Source: Trema orientale (lineage: Eukaryota; Streptophyta; Magnoliopsida; Rosales; Cannabaceae). From it: a stretch of 64,000 bases of DNA. The DNA lies in the NCBI GenBank assembly GCA_002914845.1, contig JXTC01000140.1, positions 288,505 to 352,504 on the forward strand. Reading direction: 5' to 3'. Below the pieces are notes generated by a model. It was not told the DNA's origin, searched no databases, and was given only the letters and a program-made list of their open reading frames with translations. The first letter of the stretch is position 1. Every line of letters begins with the position of its first letter. Below, piece after piece: positions 11,657 to 22,872 of the stretch. Position numbers and translations under genes: made by a program.

Positions 11657-12364
11657 TGGGCTCATAGGATTAATTAGGGTTAGTCAAGGTTTACTTATGT
11701 TTTAGGCTCATGTTTTTCAGTTGTTTTATTGAATAATTTTTTAAAGGTTTCCTATTCAAATTATAATTCAAGCCTATATAAAGGCTACAAAATGTGTAAA
11801 CATATCAGATTATCAATAAAACGATTTTTTTGGTAAGCTTCGTTTTGCCTTCTTGTGTGCTTGGCTGAATACAAATTTCGACTTATCAAGGGAGTGATCA
11901 ACTTTTATGGCATCTCAAGATTAGGAATTCAAGGATCTAGCTTTCTTAGGGTTCTAATCTAATCAATAACAATTTGTTTCCTAGAGATTCGAAGTGCGTC
12001 TAATCCATTACTTCAAGGGTTCCTAGCACTTGTTGCCTAATGGGTGTTTTTTTTAGGGTTTCCTATTCAAATTACAATTCAAGCCTATATAAAGGCTACA
12101 AAACGTGTAAACATATCAGATTATTAATAAAACGATTTCTTTGGTGAGCTTTGATTTGCCTTCTTTTGTTCTTGGTTGAATACAAATTTCGACTTATCAA
12201 GGGAGTGATCAACCTTTGTGGCGTCTCAAGATTAGGGTTTTAAGGATCTAGCTTCCTTAAGGTTCTAATCTGATCAACAACAATTTTTTTCCTGAAGATT
12301 CAGAGTGCATCTAATCCATTGCTTCAAGGGTTCTTAGGGCTTGTCGTCTAGTGGGTTCTTATCA
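11407..12364 (+). repeat. 3' LTR of the nested gypsy element, with internal tandem duplication
   Basis: The LTR starts TGATGGAGAT after a purine-rich tract (11396-11406) and ends at CA 12364, abutting the TGATC target copy. It is about 300 bp longer than the 5' LTR because the TATA-to-end segment is duplicated: 11746-12056 and 12057-12364 match each other. Confidence 0.9.
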
Positions 12365-12369
12365 TGATC

Positions 12370-12588
12370 TTTCTTTGACATTTTAATTACTTAAATTAGA
12401 ATAAGTTCATATTCTCAAGTTTATATCATATTGATGGAAAGATCGTTTCAATTTAGTAAGTAATGATCATAGTTTTACTTAGATGTTGATGTTTTCCTAG
12501 AAATGTGTGGATCTATTAATATTTTCTTCTTTGGAGAATACAGGAATGTAAAGTTTAGAGGACTAAACTTCTTTTTAGAGGGGGAGAA
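12370..12588 (+). other. Right interior of the outer element with polypurine tract
   Basis: This is the 3' remainder of the outer element's interior. It ends in the purine-rich tract AGAGGGGGAGAA (12577-12588), which immediately precedes the 3' LTR and is the expected primer site for plus-strand DNA synthesis. No coding frame is seen. Confidence 0.75.
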
Positions 12589-14803
12589 TGTCACAATCTG
12601 TACCCCAAAAAAAAAAGGAAGCGTTTATATTTTCTAAATAATATAAAGATAAATGAAAAGTCTAATTAGCCCTTACCTATATGTATTTATTAAGGGTCAA
12701 TTTGGTAATTTAATTAGAGACAGTTTAAGAAAACTTAAGAATTTAATAATCTACTCAGTTTTATACATACAATTTATAAGAAAAGCAATGAGATAGCCAC
12801 ATAGTTTCAAGGAAGAAGGAGAAGCAAGAAGAGGATTCAAGGTAATTAACTATAATCTATGGAGTCTAGATGCACTAATTAGATTTTTGGGAATTGAAAT
12901 TACATATCTAGAGTTAGGGTTTTAATTTACCCATAAATAATTTATGAACTATTGGGATGAATCTAATATAACATAAAGCTTGTCGATATTAGGATTTAAA
13001 CAAGACAAATTTTGAGTAATTTGGTTGGGTAAATCAAAAGTTATGAATTTTTAAATTTTGGGCTAAGATGTAAAAACGCAGTAGAAGTTCTGACCATCTT
13101 TTCTGAAACTTTACTAGTCTAATTGGATCGTATTTGTATAATTGGAAAGCTTATCGAATTAGCTTTCCAATGATATATAATTTATTAAAAACAGACTTAT
13201 AAATAGAGAGTTATAGCCAATTGAACTGAGTACTATGAATCTGAAAAAATCTGAAACTTTAGGTACTTTTAGCAAAATGTAGCAGCGGTTTTTGGGGCTT
13301 TATAGGGCTTACTTATGGACCCTATAACTGCATTCTTGGCACTATTAGGATCCTCATGACCTATAGAATAGCTTCCTTAAGTTTGATAATTTTTAGAGGT
13401 AAGTTAATATTATTGTAAATTATGGAAATTGATATTATCGGGAGAAACTATAGACCTCATCCCATAAGATATCTTAGGGGGCAAATAGTCGTCATTTTTT
13501 TTTTTAGTATAATTGAAGTGTGATTTCAGTATTTTGATACTTATATGTAGTTTATGTGATAATAGGTGCTTAAGTAATTATATTGATCATTTTGGTTAAT
13601 TAGGTAAAACGAATGAAGTAAGTAATCTTTGATCTGTTCTAGTAGTTTTCTTCATCCAAAAGCTAAATATTTTATTGTTTTATTATTTTTACTAGAATCA
13701 TTTTTATAATTATTTTCTTTAAAATATGATTTCAAGTAAAAAATATATTTTGGTAATAAGACTATTTATTAAAATAAATCCGTTTTATTGACATAACGTA
13801 ATTTTTGTGAAAAATAGTATAATATATGTTTTTTACTAAATTATGGATCAAATATATGAATTACTATTAAACATGGGTACTAGAAAATTGTTTTGAAATG
13901 ACTACAATATTATAATAAGATGAAAGTGAAATTGTTTATGATTCGTTATTGGAAAAAAAGTGTTTTGAAACTCTCTTCAGTGACTATGAACGTGGACCCA
14001 ATCCACAGGGGTTATATGTTGACAGTACTGACCTAGCTGCATGGTTAAATATAGTAGATTTGTACCCGACTACAGTGGTTATCTGTAGTAGATTCGGACC
14101 TAGCTATAGGAGTTATTTATGGCAGATTCAAACCCAATTATAGGAGTTATTTGTGGCAGATTCAGACCTAGTCACAGGGATTAAGTGTGGCCATAGTGGC
14201 CAAAAACTATGGAGAAGTATGATTGAAATTATTATTGACTAAAAGGGATTCGAAAAGACAGATTTTGAAACTTATTACTTATTTTGTCAAATTGTTTACT
14301 AAACGACTTAATTTGAATATTTTCAAAAGTATTGATTTCTAAAACTAAATTTGTTCTGAAAAGTATTTATTAAATATTTTGTTTTACATATACTTGATCT
14401 AACTAGATAAGGTTAATGGTTGCTTATTAAGCTTCTAGCTCACCCTTTTATTTTTCTCTCCCTGGTTTTAAAGATTATCAGTTAACATGCTCACAAAGGG
14501 AACTTATTTAGTAGTAATTGGAGTGTATGGTTCAAAAAGAGGAATTTCTTCATCTTGATTGAGAAATGTAAAGACTCAGAAGATTGATCATCTTGAATTT
14601 ATTGGATTATAGTTTCTGTTGTATAGTGTTTATTTTAAATATTTGGAGACTTTATAAGAGTTGTGAGATTTTATATTATACATTGGTATTTATTGGGTAT
14701 TAACTATTCTTAATTATATTGGTTTATAAAAAGATGCCTTACATGCCTATGGGGCTTTGCCTTATAGGTATACGGCGCACGTCCTCTGATGTAGGGCGTG
14801 ACA
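12589..14803 (+). repeat. 3' LTR of the outer LTR element
   Basis: It starts TGTCACAATC and ends GGGCGTGACA, followed by the target copy GGGAT (14804-14808). It matches the 5' LTR throughout, including the minisatellite at about 13985-14200. Confidence 0.9.
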
Positions 14804-14808
14804 GGGAT

Positions 14809-15534
14809 AATCACAAGTCACAACACGTTTACAAAGATTCAAATATAATAATATATATATATATGTACAAATTCATCTTCGTTGTTATCATTTACAAGAA
14901 ATCAAATAGCTTGAGACCTGGGTTTATTTTTGTTAGCTTTTATTATTATTTTTTAATGTGTACTGAAAAAGAAAAAAGAACTTTGAGACTTCAAAATGTA
15001 GGAAAATTAAAAATTCTAAAACGTATTTTCTCTTTCCCACTCTCTTTGCTAGGCTTTGCTTCTTATCTTCCTTTCCTAGCAGGTGCCTTCCCCTAGATCT
15101 CCTCTCTTTATGGGCTTTCCTCATTTGTTTTTTCATATTTTATCCTTCCATTTGTGAAGGTAATTGTTTACTTAGATCTAGATCTATGGTGCTCTTAGTA
15201 CACCAGTATCTAGACCTGTGACAGTTTAGGTTATTTTTGTATTATTTTCTTCTATCAATGTGGTTGTCCTTTAGATTTATATTATTTTTTATTCAGATCT
15301 AGAGATATTGTTACTATCGTAGATTGAAGTTGGTAGAATCTCTTTCGGTAAATCAATCAAAAGTACCAATTCGGATAGTGAAGAATTGAAACGAGCTATT
15401 AAAGAGCTCTAATATATCCTTCATGGAGTTTTTCTCTGAAATCAGTTTTTCTTTTTTGTGTCTTATTTGAGTTTAATGAAATTGTTTCCTTCGAAACAAA
15501 TGTAGGAAAATTTGCTAAAGTTAAAAGCCTGATA
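14809..15534. other. Intergenic DNA
   Basis: AT-rich sequence with a short AT run near 14850. Open frames here lack codon structure or recognisable motifs. Confidence 0.5.
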
Positions 15535-15620
15535 TTTTAAGTTATAAAATAACTAATGATATAATTTTAAGTTATAATAATGATATAATTTTAAGTTATA
15601 ATATTTTAAGTTATAAAATT
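15535..15620 (+). repeat. Short AT-rich tandem repeat
   Basis: The word ATATTTTAAGTTATAA and the longer ATGATATAATTTTAAGTTAT recur head to tail with small indels. Confidence 0.6.
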
Positions 15621-15651
15621 ACCCTATTAAAATTTTATACCACATGTCAGG

Positions 15652-15686
15652 CCACTCGATAATATTGTTGAGTGATTATCGAGTGG
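15652..15686. repeat. Perfect 12-bp inverted repeat (hairpin)
   Basis: CCACTCGATAAT at 15652-15663 is the exact reverse complement of 15675-15686, with an 11-base loop. A related weaker palindrome (CTTGACA / TGTCAAG) follows at 15729-15766. The function is unknown; it may be a remnant of a fold-back transposon. Confidence 0.6.
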
Positions 15687-15865
15687 TTCGACATACTTGT
15701 TGAGTATTATTACATCAAGAAACATTGACTTGACAATATTATTGAGTATTATCGAGCAATGTCAAGTTGTATTTAATAGAGGGCATTGTAATCTTTAAAA
15801 TAAGTTTATAACTTAAAAGAGACTAATTTCACAATAATAGTATTAAAAAAGACTTACTTACTAAA

Positions 15866-16215
15866 GAGGATGCTTAAAATATGCTCTTTTGCAAAAAATA
15901 AATAAATAAATAAAAATAGAATAATAATAATAATAATAATAATAAAATAGAAATAAATAATAAAAATAAAAATAATAATAATAATAGTAATAATAATAAT
16001 AATGAAAAGAATTAGAAAAAAAAAAGCCCTTCGATATATTCCCAATATTGTCATGATAATATAGCTGAATATCTATGAATATCTCAATATTTTAAAAAGG
16101 ATGTTTAAAATATGCTCTTTTGTGGGAGAAAAAAGATTAATAAATAAATAAATAAAAAATCCCTTTAATATATTACCAATATTGTCATGATAATATTTGT
16201 CAATATCTCGATATT
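15866..16215 (+). repeat. Tandem duplication with AT-trinucleotide expansion
   Basis: A segment starting GGATGCTTAAAATATGCTC (about 15870) and including CCAATATTGTCATGATAATAT is repeated from about 16099. Between them lies an (ATA)n/(TAAA)n-rich stretch at 15894-16015, which explains the low-complexity open frame on the minus strand. Confidence 0.6.
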
Positions 16216-16805
16216 AATTTATCTTTTACTAATATTTTGCCAATAATATACCTTTTCAAGAGACACGACCAAAAATGATATTTTTCAATTAGAACCCTAA
16301 TACCCGATAAATTGATGAAGACCCATGTGAATATTTCTTTTTATCGAATAAAATCCAAGATTTGCAACAAAATAGAATCCAATCATAGAAGAACTAGCCC
16401 TTAACGTTTCGCGGCGCGGTGGGGAATCGCACCGAACCTATTACGGTCTGAAAAAATTATTTAAAAAAAAAAAAAAGGAAGAAGGATAGATTGACACAAC
16501 ATAAATGTGCAACTGCCCTTTTACTTTATTTCTCGATGAATTGACATCACCCTCCCTAAAAAAAAATTGGTATTATGTCAGTCAAAGAGAGGCCACTAAG
16601 CAATCATGAACAACTTTAGTGTCACGTTTTTTTCTGATTTATCACTAGGACCCCACGCAAGATCTATATATATACACACATTATATAAATACACACACAT
16701 ACCCCACTTGATGTCAATATTAATTATCTAGCATACATGATACATATCTCCAGTTAGTGGACTTATAGTTACAAAAGTACACGAACGTCACATTATTTTT
16801 ATTAA
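16216..16805. other. Intergenic DNA
   Basis: No gene is seen. A short GC-rich patch (about 16408-16440) contains a small CGGTG/CACCG hairpin, and there is an A-run near 16460. TATATA/CACACA simple repeats lie near 16665-16700. Confidence 0.5.
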
Positions 16806-17186
16806 GGCCATCTCCAATTGTGCGGCAAAATGCTATTTTTGGCCAAAATAGCGCACCAATTTCACTCTAATCGGGTGGCAAATTATGCGCCAAAATGGAG
16901 AAACACTAGCGCTCTGAGTTTTCTTTTCTTTTTTTTTGTTGTTTCTTATCAAATTATCAAATATACCCTTATATAAAAGTTGATTTCTACATATATCATA
17001 AATATATTCTAAGGGTAAAAAAGAGATGAGTAAAAAACGGAGAATATTCTTTTTTAATGTAGTGAATATTTTTTTTGGTGTAATATTTGAAGTAATGAGT
17101 CGGAGATGAAAAAAATAATAATAATAATATTGCTCCATTTTAGAGCTTTGATTGCTCTAAAATGGAGTTTTGGATTAGAGATGACC
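16806..17186. mobile_element. MITE-like element (possibly PIF/Harbinger type)
   Basis: The ends are imperfect terminal inverted repeats: GGCCATCTCCAATT on the left, and on the right the complement of GGTCATCTCTAATCC. TAA precedes the left end and TAG follows the right, compatible with a mutated 3-bp TAA target duplication. There is no transposase coding sequence. An internal perfect inverted repeat, CTCCATTTTAGAG, lies at 17133-17145 and 17155-17167. Family assignment is inference. Confidence 0.5.
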
Positions 17187-17568
17187 TAGAAGGAAAATAA
17201 TATGTTCAGTCTTTTAAATTTATCATGGACAGTTGTTAATGAGAAACTATAAAAATTAGAAAGCCAATTATACAATTAGAAGGGCATGCAATACATGGCC
17301 AAAAGTACTATGGGGAAAAAAATAGTAAAAAGAGCAATGAATTATGCAGTATTCAAAACTCAAAAAGTCATGAAAGATAGGCAGGTTCATTCATTGATCA
17401 CTAACTGGTCTAAAGGGAAGCAAATTTGGGTTTGCCTCCTGTCCAAAATGCCATGAAAAAAGCATCACATTGAATGAACTACAAAACTCAAAAGGCTCTC
17501 TCTCTCTCTCTCTCTGTCTTACCATATAATTCAAACAGTTCTCATCATCATTTTGAAACTCAAAACTC

Positions 17569-17600
<32 letters not shown>

Positions 17601-17847
17601 TTTTTGCCAGTTTTACTTTGCTTCACTTTTTTCCCCTTCTTTTCCTTTTATGGATCTAACTGTACATCAAACACTGTAGAAATGCCCTCTTTTCAGACTC
17701 ACTTTCCCCTGCATTACAGATACCATTTTGGTGCTTGAGCTAAAATGGTTAACCTCTCTCTCTCTCATAAAAGTAAAACGTTCATAGCCGGTTACAAGTG
17801 ATTATTTTTGCTTACTTGAAAGCTATAGTAGAAACTGAGTATATTAA
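17187..17847. other. 3' flank of the MYB gene with CT microsatellites
   Basis: Non-coding, with (CT)n runs at 17496-17515 and 17569-17595. The MYB transcript's 3' UTR probably lies in the part next to 17848, but I see no clear poly(A) signal. The plus-strand frames here are read through the CT repeats and are not genes. Confidence 0.5.
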
Positions 17848-19514
17848 CTAGGTAGCTCCTACTCCAAGAAAGTCAATGAAGCGGAAATTACTGATGATCT
17901 TTTCCTCTTTACCGTTTTGGTTTGTGCCGGAAGACAAGGTTAGATTAATGCTCCTATTGGTCCCAACTGAATCAGCTGCAGAGTTTTCCGAGTTGGAATC
18001 TGATTGACCACATTGGTCCAACTTTACCACAATCTTACTTACTCCTCCTCCTCCCCTTTGTCCAACTCGGTACAACCCAATTAACTTGTCAAAACTCCCA
18101 TCTTTTAAGCCTGCAAACGACAATATCATTCAGTAACGCCTAACTCATAACATTTAATATGTAAACATATATTATAAGCTGAAAAATACAACAACCCTTA
18201 TTCAAAAATCAATTAAATGAGTGGAAAATAAACATACCAATCTGAGATTCTTGCTGTGAAGATGGTTTGAACTTGGTAAAAAAGCCTGGAGGAGCTGATC
18301 TAGTTGAAGAGGGAGTGAGAGAGAGATCAGTACAAGTGGAGACTGATTCATCGTTAATGGTGTTTGAGATGGTTGATTCAGTACTTGAGGCATTGTTATT
18401 GTTTGGTAAAGTCATGTTGTCAATAACTTTCGGGATAATTTGAGAACAATAAGAAGAAGAAGAGGGTCTTCTCCTCTTGTAAACATTGGACTGTTCTCTA
18501 TGTTTTCTGGCCATAATTACATGCCAATGGTTCTTAACAGCATTATCTGTTCTGCCAGGGAAAAGCCTAGAAATCATGGCCCATTTGTTGCCATACAATC
18601 TATGAGCAGCCAAGAGTCTTTCCTCTTCTTCCTCACTAAAAGCCCTTCTGTTGATTCTTGGATCTAGTTGATTAAACCACCTCAGTCTGCAACTTTTCCC
18701 TGGAAACAAACAAAACTGAGAACTATTACACACACAGATCACGTCTTAGACCAAGGACAAAAATAAAGGGGAAAAGAAAAAGAGAACTAGATAATTAGCA
18801 TTTTTAACCAATAGGAAACAAAACACACGAAACAGAACACAACCCAATCCTAATAAAGAGAGAGAGTTCAAAATTTTTCTTCTGATCATAATTTTTGTTT
18901 CACACAAGTAAATTATTGACTTTGGGACCCTTTTTTTTCCCCCTTTTCTACACAACTGAAAAAGTTAAACCTTCCCCTTGAACTAACAGAGGGTATTTGG
19001 ATTAATTACCTGATCTTCCTTCAAGATTCTCAGCAATTAAGTTCCAGTTTTGAGGACCATATTGGGTCACAAGCTCTTTAAGCTTAGCATCCTCAGCTGG
19101 CCTCCAATGGCCTCTTGCGCAAAGCTTTGTGTGCCCATTTTTCCTGCTCTTGCCACCTTTTTGTTCTTCCTCAACAAGTTCGAAAGACGAACCCTTTTTA
19201 TCAAACACGCTCATATTATTCAGATCACTGATTTTCTTGTTTTTCTCAGGAAAGACCCAAGTTTTCTTGGTTTCCTCAGACGAGGAGTTCAAAATCTGAG
19301 GACCCATTTCACAACTTCTGGATTCTCCATCGAAAGTTTTAGACAGGGAAAGTTGAGGAGCCAGAGCGAGAGCTGGAACTGGAGCTGGAGCTAGAGCTAG
19401 AGCTGGAGTTGGGTTTGGGTTTGGGGTTGGCAAAAAGTTCATATTTTGATACCCATTTAAACCGCTGAACTCACTCTTCAGGTGTTGAAGACTCATTTGT
19501 GATTGGAAGCCCAT
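17848..19514 (-). CDS. R2R3-MYB transcription factor, subgroup 21-like (MYB52/54/56/105/117 group)
   Basis: Three exons on the minus strand: 19514-19010, 18699-18238 and 18110-17848, encoding 409 residues. Both introns have GT-AG borders (GTAATT...TTTCCAG and GTATGT...TTTGCAG), and the phases join in frame. The N-terminal region has a Pro/Ala/Leu-rich repeat at residues 30-53. R2 spans about 135-183 with Trp in [16 protein letters not shown] and LRWFNQL. R3 spans about 187-235 with [17 protein letters not shown] and [10 protein letters not shown]. The first intron splits EGRSG/KSC, a conserved R2R3-MYB position. The C-terminus ends [11 protein letters not shown]. This repeat wording fits subgroup 21, whose members act in organ boundaries, secondary walls or growth control; the exact orthologue is not resolved. 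It would bind DNA in the nucleus. No defect is seen. Confidence 0.94.
19360..19430 (-). repeat. Hexanucleotide-like tandem repeat within MYB exon 1
   Basis: Repeats of GAGCTG/GAGCTA on the plus strand encode the alternating Pro/Ala/Leu stretch of the MYB N-terminus (residues about 30-53). Such coding repeats often vary in length between alleles; that is inference. Confidence 0.65.
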
Positions 19515-20250
19515 AAAAGAAGAAAGAAAATCCCAGAAAAGAAACAGAACGCGATCAAGAGCTCACAATGGCTAAACACTGAAGTTATAATAATAAAAAA
19601 AAAAAAAAAAAAAAAAGACTTGGGTTTTTCTCTTCGGTTGTTTTGAGGGCAAAAGAGAAGAAGAAAATGGATCAACAAGCCAGGGAGAGAGAAGGGTCTG
19701 TTTGGGAAAAGAGAAAGTGGGCGAGAAAATGAAGTAGGGATGAAAAGGTTTAAGTAGAATGAGAGAGGAAACAACGTTCAAAAAACTTGAACAGAAAACA
19801 GAATGGGTTTCTCTGTTTAAGAAAATGAAAAAGAGAAGAAAACCACACGATTCTCTTTCTCTAACTCAAAACCTCTGTTGAGAGGAGAAATGAGGTCAGG
19901 GTCCTTATTTTGAGACTGATCTTTTCTCTCATTTATAAATTAAAAAAATATACATATATGTATACATACACACATTATTCTAAAATAATGGTTTTGTAAC
20001 TCCCCTTTTTTATTTTACTTTCTCTCTCCGGAAAGAAAAACAGGGAGAAAATATTTTTAGAGAAAGGGAAAAGAAAAAAAAAAAAAAAAAGAGAAAAAGA
20101 AAAAAAACAAGAAAGTGTGTGCAGTGCAAGCAATTCGAGAACCGCTCGTGTGGGTGGTGGGAGAGTGAGCCTCTAAAAGAAAAACATATTCTTGATGTTG
20201 CTGCAAACAATACTTTGTTTTTTCTTCCCTTTTTTTTTATTTATTTTTAA
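19515..20250 (-). promoter_or_regulatory. Putative 5' UTR and promoter of the MYB gene
   Basis: Upstream of the ATG the minus strand is rich in CT/T tracts, with a T-run at about 19590-19617, as is common in plant 5' leaders. TATA-like sequences occur at 19931-19940 (ATTTATAAAT) and at about 20505-20525. I cannot tell which is used, and no specific operator is identified. Confidence 0.35.
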
Positions 20251-22740
20251 TTTGAATTTTTGGGGGGTTTTTGTTTTGTTGTCTCAAGTTTCTCTCTCTA
20301 AAATTTACTTTCTCGCTCTTTCTTGGGGTTTGGGTATGGGGGTTTAAAACCAGAATCTGTTTGTCTCTTTGTGAGACGTTTTCTCACCTTTTTCAAAGGG
20401 AACGGAAAATAAAAGGACTTCAGTCGTAAAGCGTCACCACCTCCCCCTCAGTACTACTGTGACTCATCCCCCCACCACCACCACCACCTGTTCTTGTATT
20501 CCCTTTCTATATGTATATAAAATTATTTTTTTATATTGCCCTATATTTAAGTTTTGGATGTATTTTACTTGGAGTTAATTATATTAATAACCTATGAATT
20601 ATATTTGTATTGTTACGTACAGTTAAATATTTAACATAAATAAGTCATTAGAAAACGTAGGGTTACAATCATTATAAAACACATATTTTGGTAACTATGG
20701 TCAAGAATGAGACTCTGAATTCTCAACTTACATAATAGACTACCAAGAATTATGTAATATTGCACAGTGGCTATTTTTTTCCACAAACTGTTGAATTTTT
20801 AACAGAAATGAGTCATGTGTAAAGCACAAAATTTAGTGACTACAACTGAGAACGAGACTTATAGAAGTAAATAATATCTAATTATATGTTTTGTCCATTA
20901 TTATTTTCTGTTAAAAAACTAATAGTTTTTTATAAATGGGTCATTGTCTTAACAATTTCCTAATTCAAATGTCATTACTATGTAAGTGAAAATTCGGAGA
21001 CCAAAGTAATACAATGAGTATAAATTATAGCCATTACTATAGTTAATCCGTTTAATTAATGATACAAAAATAATCATCCTTCTCTATTTTTTTTTCCTTT
21101 TGTATCTCACAAAAATGATTTGAATTCGGGACCTAACGATTAAGAAGATGTGTGATAGAGGGTAAGCAAAAACTGAAGAATTAAGACTGAGAAGCCGCTC
21201 AAAAATCAAATATTTGGTGTCACGTCATTAATTACTAAAACAATATAAGAGGAAAAAGGAAAAAACAAACTAAAACTAACCGAGTCGAGCTCATTCTCAA
21301 TTGTTTTTAGGTTTTGGTAGTGAAGGATTTAGTAAAACCGAAACCAATCGAAATTTTTCTTTATAAAAGAAGGCCCAAAACCAAGAAAGACCAAAAAAGA
21401 AATCTAATATATATGCGTAACTCGAAAAATTGACTAGTTTGTTTCAGTGCGTTACTCTTTATTAAACAGTCGATTTCGGGTTTTACTTTTTAAAAATGGG
21501 AAAACGTATGACTTACACTCCTAATTGTGTGATCACTATCAAACTATGCATGGAATCACTTCTTAATTTTCTTCGTTTCTTTTTATTTAGCCTGTGTTAA
21601 TTTTTCCAAATTTGATGGATTATTAAACAAGTCTAAATGTTTATTCAGAAATTTTTTTAAAAGAATGTCTAAAGGTACATTAATATTGTAGGTATTATTT
21701 AATTTTAAAAATATTATTTAATGACATGTTAATAGTATAATAAGTCAACAGACCATACACTATACACTAATACGTAGAAGTGTGACTCTGAATTCTACTA
21801 ATGAATTCAAATGTAGACCATTCAAATATACTTGAATCGGAAGAGCTTTTTGAATTTACTTCCATTTTATTATTGTTTGTTATATTGATCAGAGTTGAGT
21901 TGAGGTTTTCTTCCCTGAATAAGTTTTAGCTTAATTAAACTAAAATAAAACAAAAAATTGTATCAAGAAATTAAGGATTGATTAGTTAAGCCCTTGTTTA
22001 TGATAATCTAGCTAAGATTTCTTTTTTTTATCATTTTTAAAAAAATATAGTCCAAATTTAGCGCGTATATTACCAAACAAAAACAGTACTATACATTAAA
22101 ACAAAAACACTACCATATTTTTCTTTGAAAGTCAGTTGAATACAACGATTTGATGATAAATTTTTTATTGTTATATATTTTATTTACAACTTGATATTTG
22201 TATCCGATTGGTTATTGTAATAAGTACAAATAGTAGTTTACTATTTTCTTTTTTTCGTATAATTATAAAGAAGAAAACAAACCGAAAATATAATTAAGCT
22301 TGCCAGGTAAAGCCTAACAAGTTGTGGTCGGCGGTGTAAATGAACAATTATAAGGGATTGATCAACCAATATCATTCTTTGGAAACGGATCTATTGCTTA
22401 TGAATTTAACAATATTAAAATAAATTAACAAATATATTTTATCTGAGATTTTTTTCAAATCTATAGGCGACAAGATTAATGTGTGAGATTTCCTAGAACC
22501 TTACCTAATTACCTCCTCCACCATATGTTATGTATCTGTCTTAATCTTTACCTCTCTTGTGGGGTGATTTATAGTTATTTACTAGTTCTAGAAATATTCG
22601 TAATCGGTATCCTCTTTAGCTTCTCATGATCTACTCCTTTTTTCATTTTTGTTTTTGTTTAAATTTATGCGTGATGTATGTTCAAAAAAGTCAAAGTAAA
22701 CATTAAAAGACTGTGGCGTTCCCTTATATCCAGGGAAACA
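20251..22740. other. Intergenic DNA upstream of the MYB gene
   Basis: AT-rich and without a supportable gene. It contains a (CCA)n run at 20470-20488 and several A/T runs. Part of it may be the distal MYB promoter. Confidence 0.5.
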
Positions 22741-22744
22741 GTGC

Positions 22745-22770
<26 letters not shown>
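22745..22770. repeat. (TA)n microsatellite
   Basis: About 13 uninterrupted TA units, followed by a CACATACACG transition. Confidence 0.9.
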
Positions 22771-22776
<6 letters not shown>

Positions 22777-22872
22777 CACGAGCATATATTAACTTCACCA
22801 GTCACCACTATAGTATTTCTGGAAGAGGAATGGCAAAATGACTTTAAGAAAAACAAGAACTCATCTAAAAAG

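Larger units (their letters stand above)
5491..12364 (+). mobile_element. Ty3/gypsy retrotransposon nested in the outer element (decayed)
   Basis: The element is flanked by a TGATC target duplication (5486-5490 and 12365-12369). Its LTRs are 5491-6142 and 11407-12364. The gene order gag, protease, RT, RNase H, integrase is that of Ty3/gypsy. All coding parts carry stops or frameshifts. The terminal dinucleotides are TA (a mutated TG) on the left and CA on the right. The pol frame runs on into the 3' LTR, a trait I associate with CRM-type chromoviruses; that clade assignment is tentative. Because it lies inside the outer element it must be the younger insertion. Confidence 0.93.
655..14803 (+). 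mobile_element. LTR retrotransposon without recognisable coding capacity (LARD-like), split by a nested gypsy element
   Basis: Two direct repeats of about 2.2 kb (655-2850 and 12589-14803) begin with TG and end with CA. They are flanked by a 5-bp target duplication, GGGAT, at 650-654 and 14804-14808. A primer-binding site follows the left LTR, and a polypurine tract precedes the right one. Without the nested element at 5491-12364 and one copy of its target site, the interior is about 2.85 kb. It is AT-rich and shows no gag or pol that I recognise. Large LTRs with a non-coding interior fit a large retrotransposon derivative, which would depend on proteins from another element. The LTR ends and leader style suggest a Ty3/gypsy relative, but this is inference; a very decayed autonomous element is the alternative. 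Confidence 0.88.

Noticed and set aside
13949..14143. 64-codon plus-strand frame
   Set aside because: It is the outer 3' LTR minisatellite read in one frame, and the 5' LTR equivalent does not keep it open.
14719..15096. 125-codon plus-strand frame crossing the outer 3' LTR end
   Set aside because: It straddles the LTR/flank junction and has no motif or gene-like composition.
15854..16054. Ile/Phe-rich minus-strand frame, superficially a membrane protein
   Set aside because: It is translated from (ATA)n/(TAAA)n simple repeats.
17474..17738. Ser/Leu-rich plus-strand frames downstream of the MYB gene
   Set aside because: They run through CT microsatellites and lack any other support.
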